Below are positions 1 to 12,300 of a stretch of DNA of 64,000 nucleotides, in pieces (position 1 is the first letter of the stretch; the number at the start of each line of letters is the position of its first letter). The position numbers were made by a program, and so were the translations under genes. A model generated the notes under the pieces. The model saw only the letters and a program-made list of their open reading frames with translations. It was not told the origin of the DNA and did no database searches. The DNA is from Cynocephalus volans (lineage: Eukaryota; Chordata; Mammalia; Dermoptera; Cynocephalidae). The DNA is taken from positions 46,044,407 through 46,108,406 of the forward strand of contig NC_084463.1 of NCBI RefSeq assembly GCF_027409185.1. Direction: 5' to 3'.

Positions 1-300
1 TCTTAAGCAACTACAGGTAGAGCTATCAGATGATCCAGCAATCCCACTGCTGCTTATACATCCAAAGAATGGAAATCACCATGTCAAAGGGATACCTGCA
101 CTCCCATGTTCATTGCAGCTGTATTTCCAATAGCCAAAGTATGGAACCAACCTAAGTGTCCATCAACAGATGACCGGATAAAGAAAATGTGGTATATACA
201 CACAATGGAATACTACTCAGCCATAAAAAAGAATGAAATTCTGCCATTTGCAACAACATGGATGGGTCTGGGTCATGTGCTAAAAATGCAGATGCATGTT
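1..300 (+). mobile_element. LINE-1 ORF2 3'-end fragment
   Basis: The translation in forward frames shows the conserved C-terminal L1 ORF2 text (MEYYSAIKKNEILPFATTW, 19 residues, near 206-262), preceded by the usual 'ATPSNPTAA...WNQPKCPS'-like stretch. The fragment enters from outside the window and stops within the C-terminal region, so it is a broken, non-coding relic. Similarity ends around 300, before the SINE. Confidence 0.75.
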
Positions 301-334
301 GGTGGGACTATTAGCTGTTTGGATCTGGCAGTTA

Positions 335-532
335 AGATAAATGTTTCTCAGGGCCATGGCTCACTTGGCAGAGTGTGGTGCTGATAACACCAAGGCCAAG
401 GGTTTGGATGCCTATATAAGGATGGCCGATTCACTCACTTGGGAGAGCGTGGTGCTGACAACACCAAGGCAAGGGTTAAGATCCCCTTGCCGGTCATCTT
501 AAAAAAAAAAAAAAAAAAGATAAATGTTTCTC
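335..532 (+). mobile_element. tRNA-derived SINE with target-site duplication
   Basis: The body (350-517) has two tRNA-like boxes ('gctcacttggcagagtgtggtgct' type at 360-384 and again near 433-462) and an A-rich tail at 501-517. It is flanked by perfect 15-bp direct repeats 'agataaatgtttctc' at 335-349 and 518-532, the mark of L1-mediated insertion. The dimer-like head is the type I associate with certain bats, but I cannot name the family with certainty. Confidence 0.8.
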
Positions 533-1467
533 TTTAGCAGATTAAGCTTCTGGACAAAGAGCTTCTGTTACATGCCCTTTATAAACACATGCATTTCAGA
601 CAGTTTTAAAACAATTTTCTATGTTAGTCATTCATTTCTGAGTGTGATCAGAAATACTAATTCTCAACATTTCTGCATTGTCATATATATATTTTTTAAT
701 GAAATGATATACTGCTAAGTGAACTTGGAAATATAATTAGATATTCTTTCATCTCAGTAGAATCTGATTAAATATGACAGTTTCCCATTTATTTCCTGTC
801 ATAAAACTGAATTGTTCCAAGCATGGGATTAAATTAATTTGATAAAATAATAACACCAGTATCCTGGCCAAATAATAAAAGACACTAACTGCAAAACTAT
901 TCTGTGAAATTATACAAGGTGTCCTGGTACTGGACATATCCTGATAACAATTGAGAGAAATTATCTTTATTATTGAAGGCATATGTCATTTTCAAGGCCC
1001 TGGACTACCTGACGTTACCCTCATTAATGCATGAAATGCAGAATATTAACATGAGCAATTTAAGATGAACTTAAAATTCTATAATGTTTAGAAATAGCTT
1101 TTCTATCAATCAAATGTTTGGATGTTGTTGTGACCACAAATAAAAAAAATCACTCTCATTGTTCCATTTTTTGACAACAGTATCATGTTTCCACCCTTTC
1201 TGTCTTTTGTTTTAAAGATGCATAAATGGTAGAAAACTCTATTTATATTGAACTCAGAAAACATTAACAGGAAATTTGTGCTGATCCAGCAGGTAAATCG
1301 AAATGTACTTGTCACTTTTAAAAAAAAGTATGCTTTAATAAACAAACAAAACTTGAAACATTTGAAGAAAACATCAGAGATTCTAACTTTAAAGATCATT
1401 TTGTAAAAAGCACATTATATATTTTTTATATTGCACTTTATTTTTCACTTACTGCTATATAAATTTT
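533..1467. other. No gene seen; AT-rich intergenic DNA
   Basis: I find no coding signal, RNA gene or recognisable repeat in this AT-rich stretch; the short open frames have no family resemblance. Confidence 0.55.
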
Positions 1468-1484
1468 GCCCACCCTGATGTTCT
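1468..1484 (+). repeat. Left target-site duplication of the MAPKAP1 retrocopy
   Basis: 'gcccaccctgatgttct' is repeated perfectly at 3789-3805. It directly abuts the poly(T) that is the reverse complement of the mRNA poly(A) tail. Confidence 0.93.
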
Positions 1485-1517
1485 TTTTTTTTTTTTTTTT
1501 TTTTAAGAGTACACCTG

Positions 1518-1523
1518 TTTATT
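1518..1523 (-). terminator. Inherited poly(A) signal AATAAA of the retrocopy
   Basis: Minus-strand AATAAA lies 13 nt before the poly(A) tail that begins at 1504. This is the normal distance, so it is the parent mRNA's own signal. Confidence 0.85.
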
Positions 1524-1948
1524 AAAAGGAAAAAAAAGAAATGTACATTTTTGTTCTTCGTTTGCTTTAAGAAATTTGATCAAGTTGCAAGGAAATATCT
1601 GGGCACGGCTATGTACATCCTCGGGGAGGCTGCCAGGCACTGAGGATGGCTGGGCAGCATGAGGCTCCTCTAGGGGTGGCCTGGCCCCGGGCATTGCTAG
1701 TCATAGCCACTGCCAATCAGGCTTCGGTCCCATGGCAATGTCCCCAGCGTTCCCTCTTAGGGGTGCCCCCCCTTCCCCCAGGAGCCCACCAGCCCTAAGC
1801 CCACAGGACTGCAGGACACAGGGTGGGCTCTAGGGTTCTGGCCCTGGCAGGCAGGCTCTGGGGCCACAGCAACAGACTGAGGGTTGAGGCCAGTATAACT
1901 GCTGCCCGGATTTCTTCTCCTTCTGGAAGCTGAAGCTTGTACGTCTGT

Positions 1949-3463
1949 TCAGTTTTCTTTGTTTTTGAGCAAAATAGTCAGCCGGGCAGTGCTCGCTCGT
2001 GATTCCAGGATGTAGTTAACCTTGAGCACGATTTCATTGACAGTAGCAGCATCTGATTCAAAGTAGAGGTGTTTATAGTCGTGATTGCTTAGATACGTGA
2101 GTTTAAATATTGCATGACTGGGGCTTTTTTCTTCAGCAAGGTCACAGGCACAGAGCAGGTCAGAATCGATTGAGATGGGTTTCTGCTTAATCCAAAACTT
2201 AGTGCTGGCCTTCTGATTCGTAACAGGGTCTATCTCTACTTTGTCTCCAGAGATACCTAACTGTACGTCAGTTGTGAATCGTAGTCTGTGGATCATGCTG
2301 ACTTTGAATGACTTGTAGTGGTGGCTGCTAAGCATATCCTGTACTGTAGCTATGCCAATTTGTGAGTCCTCCTCAAAAACCCCGTCTGCCCTTGAACTGT
2401 TCTCGCGGACCAGGCAGAATTCCCACGCGCTCTGGCTCTCCAAAGTGCTCTCCAGGTCAACGGCAACATTGGGCTCACTCTGCTTCTCCAGGCGGTACTG
2501 AGGGCCTGAAATTTTCTGGGATCCTTTTCTTCGCTTCACTGCCTTTAGCAAGATTTCCTTCATGGTGACCTTTGTGTTGTCCACCTGAATAAGGGAGAAT
2601 CCATGAGCAGCATTTATTCGAACAAAGAGAGACTCTTTGGAAGTCAGACCAGGAGATGAATACTTTTCAACCAGGGCCAAAGTACTGAAGCCAAACTTAT
2701 GAATGGGCTCGTTGGAATCTAGTGGGGGGAAATCAGTGTCCACCTCCCCGTCATCCTCAGCAATATGCAGGCAGTAGGCACTGACATTGTCATTGAGCTT
2801 CGGCTCCCGTCCCTCGCTTGTGTACTGCCAACAGATGAGTCCAATCAGGTCCTGTACCCTGGCGCTGGCCATTGTCACCACAGTCATTGGCAGTAGTCTG
2901 TCCTGGCTTGAGTGCAAGGGGAGGTAGACATCAATCTTCTTGGTTGCTGTTGTACCTACATGACCCTTGCCATCAAATTTGGAATACTCATTAAAGGGGT
3001 TATTCAGCTGCAGAGGGCATTGCTCCAGGCGTACAGATAATATTGACTGCTTTCCAGAACTTGGAGGCTTCTCTTTGAGCAATTTTTTTTCAAACAGTGA
3101 CTTTAACTCCTGGGCTGATTGCTTAGAATTTCTTTCTTTCCACTGAATATTTTTGCATTTGATCTGGTTTTGTCTCTCTTTTCGGAGTCGTTCTAATCTT
3201 TGAGCTGTGTTTGAGCGTCTTCTAATACCAAAGTCCCAACTTGAGGTAATATCAACTGACTGGGCATATACATAGCCCTGAGTCTCACCATTGCTTCCCT
3301 GAATTTCTGACACACTGTCTCCAGGCATTGAAGGAGGATGAATCTTCTCTAGGTCAACATCATGGTCAATGAGAACCATCTCACACATTCCCGTGTCATC
3401 ACTGGTCACATGTGACTGTCGAATATGAGCTAGAATGATAGTTGGATTGTCCAAGAAGGCCAT
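1949..3463 (-). CDS. MAPKAP1: MAPKAP1/SIN1-like retrogene, 504 codons, altered C-terminus
   Basis: SIN1 is an essential subunit of mTOR complex 2. It links RICTOR/mLST8 to the complex, presents AKT and SGK through its CRIM domain, and binds Ras and phosphoinositides through RBD and PH domains. The frame starts [18 protein letters not shown], exactly as in the parent, with a good context (A at -3, G at +4). It stays collinear with the 522-residue human protein to residue 494, so the N-terminal region, CRIM (~138-266), RBD (~279-353) and PH (~382-487) are all present without a stop or internal frameshift. After 'ESRASTAR' one G appears to be lost. The last 28 native residues are replaced by ten ([10 protein letters not shown]) and a TGA. 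The native frame runs on past the position of the normal stop, which also looks mutated (TGA to TTA). Expression is unknown; domain limits are from memory of the family. Confidence 0.85.
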   Translation of the reverse strand: MAFLDNPTIILAHIRQSHVTSDDTGMCEMVLIDHDVDLEKIHPPSMPGDSVSEIQGSNGETQGYVYAQSVDITSSWDFGIRRRSNTAQRLERLRKERQNQIKCKNIQWKERNSKQSAQELKSLFEKKLLKEKPPSSGKQSILSVRLEQCPLQLNNPFNEYSKFDGKGHVGTTATKKIDVYLPLHSSQDRLLPMTVVTMASARVQDLIGLICWQYTSEGREPKLNDNVSAYCLHIAEDDGEVDTDFPPLDSNEPIHKFGFSTLALVEKYSSPGLTSKESLFVRINAAHGFSLIQVDNTKVTMKEILLKAVKRRKGSQKISGPQYRLEKQSEPNVAVDLESTLESQSAWEFCLVRENSSRADGVFEEDSQIGIATVQDMLSSHHYKSFKVSMIHRLRFTTDVQLGISGDKVEIDPVTNQKASTKFWIKQKPISIDSDLLCACDLAEEKSPSHAIFKLTYLSNHDYKHLYFESDAATVNEIVLKVNYILESRASTARLTILLKNKEN

Positions 3464-3788
3464 CCTTTCTGTGGGCCAATCTCCTTAAAAGGCTATTTTC
3501 TCCTCTTCATATTGTTCCACGAGCTCACCTACCTGAAGCTGCTTCCACACTATGGACCGGGTCGGCCCCAGGACACGTTCCTGAGGGGAGGGCCCGGCTC
3601 CCCCACGCCTCCCAGCCCCTGCCCCGAGCTTTGCACTCTAGGGATCCTCGGGGACCGGCGCTCCTCCTGGCCCGTTCACCTGCCACCTCCCGGACTCGCC
3701 CTCATGCCCCTGCTGCTAGCCGCTGCCGGCCGAACAAGCAGCAGCCTTGTTGCCCCGAGTCGCTCCACGACCCGGAACCGCACCCCGC

Positions 3789-3805
3789 GCCCACCCTGAT
3801 GTTCT
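3789..3805 (+). repeat. Right target-site duplication of the MAPKAP1 retrocopy
   Basis: This is a perfect match to 1468-1484 and marks the 5' end of the retrocopied mRNA. Confidence 0.93.
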
Positions 3806-5884
3806 GATCCGTGTTATATGTTTTAAGTTCATTTAGAAAACCTACAATACTTAAAACTGAATTTATTTAAGAAAACATTTTTACTTACTTTTAACATATT
3901 CAGCTCAGCATTCATCTATGCTGGTCATGAGGTTACAAATATTTCCAGATACTTTTTTGGTAAAGAGAAAAAAAATTATTTTATTAGCAATTACTATAAT
4001 GAATTAAAGAAAACCCTATACATAGCCACCTATGCTGGTTAGCTCAACTGGTTAGAGCACAGCTTTGTAGCACCAAGGCCACCTGTCAAAAACTCATTAT
4101 TGTATAGTGTTAGGAATATCTCATATTTTATAATGTCATGAGTTTAAACAGTCCTAAAAATTTTGAATGTACTTCACGTATCTTCAGACTTAAAAGAGCA
4201 AAAACATATGATTAAAGCATACTGAATTAGTTCAGACCTGGTATGTCTTACTAGGTAAAATTTAATGTAAATGCATATACTAAGTTAAGCTGAGAAAATA
4301 AACATAAAAATAAGGAAAAATGTAATTCCAATTCAAGTACATCAGAAAATTATAGATACTTGTTCACAATCCTATCAATTTTTGGCTTTATATATCTAAT
4401 ATGAATTATATTTTCACATCTGAAAACATGTGGGTTTAGTTATGATACAGTAACATTTGAGACTGAAATTCTGAGCAGAGAATACTCCTAACACTTCACT
4501 GAAAAAAATCCTACTTCATCTCATCACTCACCTACGTCTTGATCTCTCTCTGTTAATGGAGCTGAGAAATAGACCCTCACCCAGCTTAGTCTTTGGAGTG
4601 AATCTGCGTGTGTGAGATGAGGCCCCCAAAACGTGGTTATAAGAAAGGTCATCATTTCATCTCCCTCCAGGCCCATAGTTGTCATGTCACCTGCAGAAGC
4701 AGTAGAGCCTGGCCAGATTGTTGGAAACTGTAGTCAGTAAAGAGAAAATGACTTACCTAATTCGTGAAAAACTGGAAAGTAGAAACAGCTGGGTTCCAAC
4801 TTTTCCATGAGTGATCTCATTTCCCTAGACCATGTCAGTCTGGGTAGATTGTCTGGTCCCAGTCATTGTCAATAAAACAGAAGTAAAGATAATGACACTT
4901 CAGAATGACGTGTCACATTTCGCAATGTATCCCCACTGTTCCAAGAGATTCCTGGCAGCCTCCACATTTTTTCTCCAGTGATTTCAGAGTCTCCGCTAGA
5001 CCATACAGCACCATTCTGTGAATCAGGAAAATGTCTCCTCCAAACATACCTAGAAAAATTGATCTTTCCTACAGAGGACACAGCCTGAGCTGGAGCACCT
5101 GCATGGGAAGCAGAATGCAGGCTGCATTTCCCTCTGCTTCCCGACCTGGTTGGGCAGTTGCATATATTGAGGGCAGAGAGCAAATCTCCATTTCGGGCAG
5201 CAAGGGGGGGGGGATATGCACTGACCGTTTCAAGATATCTCATTTAGATGTAGACATCCAGGCTCCCAAGGTAGTGTGTGCTGCCACCCTCCTCAGTCTC
5301 CTGTGTTGATCCTACTCACAGGGCTGTTTTATTTTTTAGACTCAGAAGTAGAGAAACTGCTGTAAAGCGACCGACAAATTTTCTGTTTCTGTGGCACCAT
5401 CAACCACCCCTTTGTTATAACTCACCCTAAGGTGAACTGTAACCTTAATTATGACTGCCACATCTGTGGTCCTCTTCATTAGTCCAACACCACTGGATTT
5501 TAAAATGGTGATGTCCATTTATTAAACCTGATGCTCTTCACCAGGGAATCAGCTCTCTGACTCTTGGGTACAGCCAGATGGGCCTCTCATGTGCCATCTT
5601 TGATTTGCTATTGAATAGTCCTTCATCTGGTCTTTGTCAGGACCACTTTCCTCAGTTCTGTTTGAATCATGGAGGATATACCTGCTCATCAGAGATGGAG
5701 GTCATCCTGGAAGCAGAGCAGCCAGGTCCATGCTGTCCACCTCCCCCAGCAATGCTGCTGGCTCTTCTCCTGCACTTTCAGTCACTGAAAAGCTGGGAAG
5801 TGACCTCCTTTAGCCCTGTGGATGGGGTTTACTGAACATAGGATATCTATGAAGAAAGACTGGTGTGTTGGGAAACACAGCAAA
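3806..5884. other. No gene seen; intergenic DNA
   Basis: Several short frames occur but none resembles a known protein and no splice-flanked exon stands out. Apart from a tRNA-like SINE scrap near 4030 I recognise no repeat here. Confidence 0.5.
4030..4088 (+). mobile_element. Scrap of a tRNA-derived SINE head
   Basis: 'gctggttagctcaactggtt' and the following 'agagcacagctttgtagcaccaaggccacctgtca' match the A/B-box region of the tRNA-type SINEs elsewhere in the window. There is no tail or clear target duplication. It is too degenerate to be a tRNA gene. Confidence 0.45.
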
Positions 5885-6560
5885 TTTTTAATTTGAATGC
5901 AGTCCAATTTATCGATCTCTTCTTTTGAAGAATTCTCTTGAATTCTGCTTGCTAGTATTTCATTCAGAATTTTTGATTCTCTTCAAAAAGAATACTGGTT
6001 TGTAGTTTTCTTTTTCTTTTGTGTCTTTGGCTGGTTTTGGTTTCAGAATGATGTTGGCCTCATAGAATGAATTTGGGAGAATATACTCTGCTTCAATTTT
6101 TTGGAATAGTTTGGAAAGAATTGTTATTAATTCTTTAAATGTTTGTTAGAATTCAACAGTGAAGCCATCTTGTTCTTGGCTTATCTTTGTTGGGAGAGTG
6201 CTGATTAGTAATTCAGTCTTGTTGTTAGTTACTAGTCTGTCCAGCTTTTCTGTTTCTTCTTGGATCAGTCTTGGTGGGTTGTGTGTGTTCAGAAATTTAT
6301 CCATTTCCTCCAGATTTTTAAATATGTTGGCATATAGTTATTCATAATAGCCTCTAATGATTTCTTGTATTTCTTTCATATCAGCTGTAATGTATACTTT
6401 TTCATTTCTGATTTTTATTATTTGGGTCTTCTCTCTTTTTCTCTTAGTCTAGCTATTTGTTTATCAGTTTCGTATTCTCAAAAAATCAACTGTTTTGTGT
6501 TGTCAATCTTTTGTATCCTTTTTTGTCACTATATTATTTAGTTCTGCTCACATTTTGTGG
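5885..6560 (-). mobile_element. Old LINE-1 ORF2 fragment, antisense
   Basis: The plus strand reads like reverse-complemented L1 ORF2 (for example 'gatgttggcctcatagaatgaatt' at ~6052-6075 and 'ggtttgtagttttctttttc' near 6000), the stretch upstream of the reverse-transcriptase core. It is broken by many stops and indels and is a fossil. Confidence 0.7.
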
Positions 6561-7330
6561 AGTTAAGTCCATTGACCACGGCCATCTGTGAGAAGGCAGA
6601 TTTTGTCAAGGACAGAACAGAGGCACATTTCAGCAGAATGCATATTTTTCAGATGGAAAAGATCAAGGAGTTACTTTTAAGATGTGCTAGAGATATTTGC
6701 CTGTTGAATGTAATAGAGTAAAACTCTATTTAATTTATGAGTTCACAGCCAGTTCAACCAAGAAGTCTGCATATATGCAAACACTTCTGGTAATGCAGAG
6801 ATATTTTAGAGTAACTTACAGACATTTAAGAGAATTTTGCTAGTACAATTTCTGCCTGCTTGTAGTCACTCATCCCATTTGTGTTGTTGGCTTTGCTCTG
6901 GTCCTGTCCTGAAACTTGTCATCTGCAGTCAATTCCCAAGGAAAGTCAACAGCATCCTAATGTATACTGAAATGGGAAGTTTGGCCAGAAAATCTGAACA
7001 GAATAAAGAGTGAAGAAAGGAAATTCACAAACCAAACTTGAAACATTTAATCTCCAAGTTGAAAAGTTCATGAGCTCCTTCTGCAGGTTGTTCATCTACA
7101 AGTAGCTACACACATGTCATGTTGAGGAAGCCTTCACTATAGCAGATGAGAATTATGTATTAACAGGAACTAATAGCCTTTAAAGGGGCTGTCTTGCTCT
7201 GCTCTCTGAAGATATGTCAAGATGCAGTTCTGGTGAAGTTGAACCAGCATTTCTGCATGTAAGAGAAATCACTATTTACCAGAGAGAATTTTTCTCCTAA
7301 GTTTTATATTACTTAATAAGAAATGTGTTT
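6561..7330. other. No gene seen
   Basis: I recognise neither coding exons nor a repeat family in this stretch. Confidence 0.5.
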
Positions 7331-8471
7331 ATATTCAGAACTGCTGGTCTCCCCTCATGTGTAATGTCTCTTTTTCTATGAATGGTTTCAAAACTCTGTC
7401 TTTGTTTTTGACATTTGGTAATTTGATAATAGTTTGCTTCAGGTTATCCTTCTTTGGGAATATTTTGCCTGAGTTTTTTCAAAGCTTCATTAATCTGCAT
7501 TTCTTCATCACTCTCAAGATATGTAAAGTTTTTAGACAGTATTTTTTTAAATACTCCTTTTTTTAAAATCTCTCTCTTCTTATTCCAGGTTACCCATAAG
7601 TTCTATATTCATACACTTGATGGTGTCCCATAAGTCCCTTATGCATTCTTCTCTATTTTTAATCCCCCTTTTTTCTCTAATTGTTAAATTTTAAATAACC
7701 AGTCTTTAAGTTTATTAATTCTTCTGAATGACCAAGTCTTCTGTTAAAGCTCTCTTTATTATTTTAAGTTCTGTGAGAATATTTTTCAGCTCCAGAATTG
7801 CTATTTGGTCTTCTTTGTATGATTTCTATTTTTTAAATTAAACTTCTTGTTTTGTTCATGCATTGTTTTTAAAATTTTATTTAGTTTTCTAAAATCTCAT
7901 TGAACTTATTTCAAATGATTATTTTTAATTCTCTTGCTGCCAATTCATAGACCTCTGTTTATTTGGAGTTTGTGGCTCAAGCCATATTAATTTGTTTTTA
8001 TTGGTTTTATCATGACTCCCAGATTCTTTATCTCTGCATTGGTGTCAGTGAATTTGAAGAAGTAAACACCTTTTTCAGTCTTTACAGACTTGTTTTCACA
8101 GGTCAGGGACTTTACTGTTATCTTTTGAGGTTGATGGGTTTGCATATAGAAATAACATTCAGCTGGTATTGGAGCTATGTCATGTAGCTGCTGCTGGGTC
8201 AGCAATGGGGTACATGATAAGTAGGCTTGTTACCAGGAGCTTTAACATCAGTGGATCCTCTCTGGCCCCTGTATAATGAAAGTGTTTTTAAAACTTTGTC
8301 CATTGGGGCTGATGCTGGGATGAGGGTACACATCAAGGTCCATAGATGGTGGGCTGGTACTAGGTGAGCAGATGAGTGTGGCTTTCATTGGGTCATTTAG
8401 AATGCTCCTGCTGGGATAGTGGGTGGTTCCTGGGCAGGGGTAGTACTGCCCTGGTCCACAGCTAAGAGGGG
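7331..8471 (-). mobile_element. AT-rich, probable ancient L1-related DNA
   Basis: T-rich text such as 'gatggtgtcccataagtccc' (7620-7639) and the following T-rich blocks resembles antisense non-ORF sequence of old mammalian L1 elements. No reading frame is conserved. The stretch stops abruptly at 8471, where the duplicated segment begins. Confidence 0.4.
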
Positions 8472-9199
8472 TCCAGGCCCCAGTTCTCTGGCGATTCACG
8501 GTGATGACACTGAAAGCGTGTCCCTCCTTGTTCCTTCCAGGGTAAAAAGGGTCGTACCCTGGACCTGCAAGAGATCCGCATGATGCGGACCCTCCAGCCA
8601 GGCACAAGGGCGAAGCTGCTGGAGTCCCTGCTGCCAGCTCTCCAGGGCAGAACGGTCCCCCACTTCTCCACCTTCCTTTGCTCCTACTGGGACTTCGCCA
8701 CCATCCCACAGTTCCTGGACCAGCTCTTCAGTAGGTGAGTGCCCGCCCCCTCCAAGGCACCGTGGTGACTCTGCCACCTAGAAGCTGTGTCTCGGGAATG
8801 CCACTGCAGCACTCTGAGCCTGTTTGCTCCTCTGAGGAGTGGGGTGGCAAGAGGATGAACCCCATCGAGTCTTTATAGGGGCCAAATTTCATAAGACATG
8901 GCAAGGAGATGCCTAGTGCCTGGCTCAGCTGGATGCACTGTGCTTGTTCATATTTATTATTTTTCTTTCCTGTTTGGCTGAAAGAGCTCTCTGCCTCATG
9001 CCCCCCACCCCCACCCCATGGCCGGTGTCTCTCTGAGTTTGCAAAAGCCCAGAGAAGGCATATCTGATTTAGCACTTTTATTTGAGATTTCTTCTAACTT
9101 GTCTTTGTCCTTGATATAGAAAGAACAGGCTCCATGGGCACCAGAGGAAGGGACCCCAGGTCCACTCAGATATCTGGGAATGCTCTGCTTGGGGCTTAC

Positions 9200-9330
9200 T
9201 TATTCAACACACTTAGAAGCCCTTCCTTTGTAAAGTCACTTTTCTAGACGCTTGGCATAGTTCAGTGACCAAAGCAGACCACAGACACTGGGTCTCAATT
9301 CTAGTCATGGAGTGAGATACTCACGGTAGA
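9200..9330 (+). repeat. Old L2/MIR-like relic
   Basis: 'attcaacacacttagaagcc' through 'agtgaccaaagcagaccacagacac' resembles the common mammalian text 'attcaacaaatatttattgagc...gtgaacaaaacagac'. It is degenerate and lies in an intron; a second copy lies at 27710-27840. Confidence 0.4.
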
Positions 9331-12300
9331 CACCGTGAGCACGTCACGTCCACAGCATGTCAGTGGTGACGCCCTCGTGGCCTCCTCAAGGTGGAGGTGC
9401 ATTCTCCCGCGTCCTACCCACAACGACAGGCCCAGCACCCAACTAGAAAGTATGTGGACTTTTGATCCAGAGAGAGAGCTCACTGTACCCCAGAGTGCGG
9501 GGGCACATACGGACCGTGGCTGGGGAGGGACTGACAAAGCTGTGAATCTGAGACAACTTGTAATTCCCACGAGGGCGCTGAGGTCTGGGGGCTTTCCCTG
9601 CAAGTGAAAAGGAGTCCAACGGAGCTGTGGATGGGGTCACAGTCTCCCTGCAAAACAGGGGGAGTCTGGGGCTCACCGCCAGCTCTCGAGAGACACGTCC
9701 CCAGGACAGTGGCATCCTAGCTCTGCCCGTCCTCCATCCCACCTCTGTCCCTCCTGACCCAGACAACAGCGGCTCAGGCCTGAAGTTATGAGCAGCCTGC
9801 CCACAGACCTGCCTGGGGCCTTGGTCCTTAGTTCACAGGTGCACATAGGTGGGTGTCCCGTCCTTTCGGAAAACCCATGTGAGTGTAAGGGTGAGGCTCA
9901 CGAGGGTCTGTACTTGTCCTGTCTAATGGCCAGGTCTGCCACTGTCAGGACCGCCACACAGGGCTTGGGTGGGGGGGGGGCTGTGTCCTCTAGACAGGCA
10001 GTGGCAGGCCCAGGGGCCCAGAACCACTACGCAAGCGTGCCCTGGGAGCACAGCGTGGAAGCAAAGGCCAGCCTCTGACTTTGCTGCCCACTCTCACACT
10101 TCCAGCACCATCTGTCACACTGTGGTCACTATGCCGGAGCGTTTCTGCACAGATTTCCATCAGCCCCTGCACTTTCCATCGTTGAAAGTGAAGATCGACC
10201 ACGTGCAGGTCAGCTTGCCTGGATTGGACACGGGTGCCAGTGTGTACGTTCTGCTGACCAACCTGAGGCACCCAGAGCTCTTTGAGGCAGAAACAGATGG
10301 TGAGGGGACCGCAGTCTGGAAGAATTACCAGGGGTGGTGCTTTGGGGCTAGAACTCCCTTTAATGCAGTCAGATCCTTTCCGTGTTTGGAAAGGCCAGTG
10401 GGAAATGACTGATGCTGGTGAACCTTTTCTATTTTCCCCCCTGCTCCTGTTTCATGTCCAGAACCACAGGCACTTCCCAGGCAAGCTCTAGAGCCAGTGC
10501 CAGCACCTCCGGTAGACCTGGGGCCCGCCCTGCACTCAGAGTCACCTGTGCAACTGGGTCCACCGCCAGCTTCCGTGCCAGCAGCAGTGCCAGGAGAAGA
10601 GCCACCACATGTGATACGGCTGAAGCTAGAGGACCCTTCAAAGCCCTCGTGCCCCTCTCCTGTGGCAACAATGAACCGGCCCCGTGGAGACCTGTGGGAC
10701 ATCAGGGCATTCCCTCCTAAGCTGCTGGCAGAGCAGCTGACTCTGTTGGACGCGGTGAGCAGCTCGCCTCTGCAGGGGGCGAGGAGGGCGGTTGCCTAGA
10801 CAGGCTGTCCTTCTTGCACCTGGTGTCCCAGACAAGCCCTTACTCACCAGAGTCCAGTGATCTTGGTCCAATACCAGCTCCACATCTTACCAATGATGTG
10901 ACCTGGATGAGTTTCTTCATTCCCAAGCCTTCCCTGTCCACATGTCGACAGTCAAGTGGAGACATCAACAGTACCAGTTGCAGAGCGACCCAAGCTAAAA
11001 TGAAAAGGGACAGAGAGAAAGCAGCACGGGGGCCTGGCTTCTCTGGTTGATGGAGGGTGCTCACTGAGGGGCAGCTGGGTTCAGGAGTTACCCACCCATC
11101 CTCCCGTGTGACCTCACCAACCTCAGCACTTCTTAGGACCTGAGATGGACTCGACTCCCTAGCAGACCCCCTAAGAGAACCCGTAGTCATAGCTGCCACA
11201 GGCAGTGCGCATCTGAGGAAGGAAATAGAACAAAGGGCTCATCAGGATGCACACTGGATGCGGCCTCAAGATGAGCACACCCGAGCCATTTTCTAGTGCT
11301 CGGAGCTAGTGAGAACGGCCTGCCTGACCATGCCACTCGTTCCTTGCCTGCCAGTATTAGCTCTTGGGTGCCTTTAGTGGGCGCATAGCCAGATCCAAAC
11401 TCTTTCACAAGAGTAGCCTGTGTGTGACACACTCTTCCTCTCCAGGAGCTGTTTAGGGAGGTGGTGCCCTATGACTGCCTGGGCTCCATCTGGTCCCAAC
11501 GCCACAAGAAGGGGAAGGAGCACCTGGCACCCACTGTTCGTGCCACCGTCGCCCAATTTAACAGTGTGGCCAGTTGCGTCATCACCACCTGCCTTGGGGA
11601 TGACAGCAGGAAGGCCCAGGACAGAGCCAGGGTGCTGGAGCACTGGATCAAGGTGGCCAGGGTAAGCCGTGGGAGGACCCAGGGGATCCCCTCTCTGCAG
11701 ACTTGGGAACTGCCTTTTATTAACAACCACCATCAGGGTAGTCGCCTGTGGTCAAGTCCCTGCACAATCCCTGGGCCTTTCCTCTCAGGGCACACTGGCC
11801 TTGACCCCCATGTCCCAGTGCTGGAGGCTCACTTCCTATCTGGGCTCTCGGGTTGAGCTAACATCCTCCCTCTGTGAGTTCTGCTCGTTGGGTTCCAGCT
11901 GTGCCCTCCCGTGGCTGCCCGGCTCTCTGCCTCATCCAAGAGGGGAGATGTCAGCCGAGGGGCTGAAGCTGGAGCAGGCGGGCTCCAACTCCCCACCTCC
12001 TGGTTCATTCTCTTTCCTCCCCAGGAGTGCTTGGTCCTCAGGAACTTCTCCTCAGTCCACGCCATCCTCTCCGCTCTGCAGAGCACACCGATCCATCGAA
12101 TGAGAAGGACATGGAGAGAAGTTTCCAGGTGGGTGGGCCTCTTCCTGTAGGAGCACAGGGGTGGACCGGGGACGCCCCCACAGGTTTGGGCATTGCCCCC
12201 TTAATGACCGTGGCAGGGACCGGGAGGTCAGAGGCACTGAGGCAAGAGTGGGCTCATGACTAGGGTCTCCCTGGGAGACTCCCCGGGAACTTAGCCCAGG

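Larger units (their letters stand above)
1485..3788 (-). mobile_element. MAPKAP1: Processed retrocopy of MAPKAP1 (SIN1) mRNA
   Basis: The insert is an intronless copy of a spliced mRNA read on the minus strand. It has a GC-rich 5'UTR (3464-3788), the coding region (1949-3463), a 3'UTR (1505-1948), an AATAAA signal 13 bases before the tail, and a poly(A) tail seen as T's at 1485-1504. Perfect 17-bp target-site duplications flank it on both sides. This is the classic signature of L1-driven retroposition. The 5' end is long, so the copy appears near full length rather than 5'-truncated. Restoring the empty site would join the AT-rich flank at 1467 to the sequence from 3806. Confidence 0.95.
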
